Assembly (NCBI RefSeq): GCF_014646135.1
Contig: NZ_BMMW01000001.1
Location: forward strand, 1,505,570-1,569,569
Origin: Nocardia camponoti
Lineage (GTDB): Bacteria; Actinomycetota; Actinomycetes; Mycobacteriales; Mycobacteriaceae
Length of the DNA: 64,000 bases
Direction of reading: 5' to 3'
Under the pieces are notes generated by a model that was not told the origin of the DNA, searched no databases, and saw only the letters and a program-made list of their open reading frames with translations. Numbering within the stretch: the first letter of the stretch is position 1; every line of letters starts with the position of its first letter. Below, piece after piece: positions 63,581 through 64,000 of this stretch. Made by a program: the position numbers and the translations under genes.

Positions 63581-64000
63581 AGCCTATACCACCGCTGACC
63601 TGGTCATCTTCGGGGCTACCCTCACCTCGGCAACAACCCGTTCCCGCAGCCGGATATTCCCGCCGACACCCACGCGCGTTGTCCCTGCCCTCCGCCGGGG
63701 CGTGCGAAGGTGCGCGGTCGATATTGCGGGGTTGCAGCCACAGCGACCTTGCGCGCGATCGATATGGCGAAGGTGCACGCACGCCCAGGCGCACAGCGCG
63801 TCGCGACACGTCCGGACGAGAGCGCCGACGCCCCTCTCGTTCCTGCGCGGCCATGCCAGGTCGTCAGCGTCCTGGGCAATGGGCGCGGCCAGGCTGAGCT
63901 CGCGCACTCGCTCGGACAGCCTCCAACGGGCCATTCGCTAACGCTGCGGAGTGGGCCAGCGCGGGCAGCGGCACTGCTTCGCGAAGCGAGTCGGATTAGC
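63581..64000. other. Window edge without a recognisable gene
   Basis: No frame here looks like a protein I know. Two near-identical 17-base direct repeats (63712-63728 and 63753-63769, GCGCG(G/A)TCGATAT core) and a duplicated GCGAAGGTGC are the only structure seen. The promoter of iscS should lie just upstream of 63571. Confidence 0.5.

Noticed and set aside
63584..63934. Minus-strand open frame of 116 codons at the right edge
   Set aside because: Arg- and Ala-rich sequence without family resemblance, ribosome site or codon pattern like neighbours.

Overview
This is a high-GC actinobacterial chromosome segment, most likely from a mycolic-acid bacterium (order Mycobacteriales, Gordonia/Nocardia/Tomitella-like; genus not determinable here). 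The backbone reproduces the order known around M. tuberculosis Rv3005c-Rv3025c: doxX and lppZ (4.9-7.0 kb), gatB and pfkA (23.5-26.1 kb), gatA, gatC and an ACT-domain gene (52.2-54.8 kb), ligA, a MetE-like gene, mnmA and the cysteine desulfurase gene (57.7-63.6 kb). Two blocks interrupt it: an accessory island at 7.0-23.5 kb between lppZ and gatB, and about 26 kb of envelope, signalling and redox genes between pfkA and gatA. An AAA ATPase gene sits near ligA. The left end holds ilvD, a HEAT-like orphan, and a luciferase-like monooxygenase/MFS/DoxX run.

The island is the main point of interest. A type I restriction-modification system is split: hsdR and hsdS open it at 7.4-11.4 kb and hsdM closes it at 22.0-23.5 kb. 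About 10.5 kb of metabolic genes lie between. On the left, hsdS runs with overlaps into a HalD/BesD-like Fe(II)/2-oxoglutarate oxygenase, an alpha/beta hydrolase and a hexapeptide acyltransferase. In the centre, on the opposite strand, are a possible HTH/sensor regulator and a GT25 glycosyltransferase. On the right, behind a region with four TGTCCA copies, an almost gapless operon encodes an Asp/Asn-hydroxylase-like oxygenase, a nucleotidyltransferase, a LOG phosphoribohydrolase, an orotate-PRTase-like enzyme, a HAD phosphatase, a complete alanyl-tRNA synthetase and then HsdM. My inference is a nucleotide-derived, possibly alanyl-linked small molecule. AlaRS would be the amino-acid donor or the immunity determinant. 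I know of no characterised system with exactly this layout.

The 26-41 kb stretch has a LppW-like lipoprotein, fdhD, a DUF1345 membrane protein, a LysR regulator and a FUSC transporter gene. Divergent from these is a YdeP/FdhF-type molybdopterin oxidoreductase gene followed by two small genes. Next come two Ser/Thr kinases with very long repetitive linkers, two histidine kinase/response regulator pairs, a MacB/FtsX-type ABC exporter, a second LppW-like lipoprotein, a prokaryotic phospholipase A2-like protein and an SRPBCC protein. The paired kinases, two-component systems and lipoproteins hint at old duplications in envelope sensing.

Strong hairpins that look like terminators lie after ilvD, after hsdM, at 34.75 kb and at 52.12 kb. 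The only long non-coding stretches are 54.84-55.40 kb, with a direct repeat and a large inverted repeat, and the right edge after 63.58 kb. I saw no tRNA, rRNA, CRISPR array, integrase or intact insertion sequence. Many long open frames opposite real genes are artefacts of the high GC content and are omitted.
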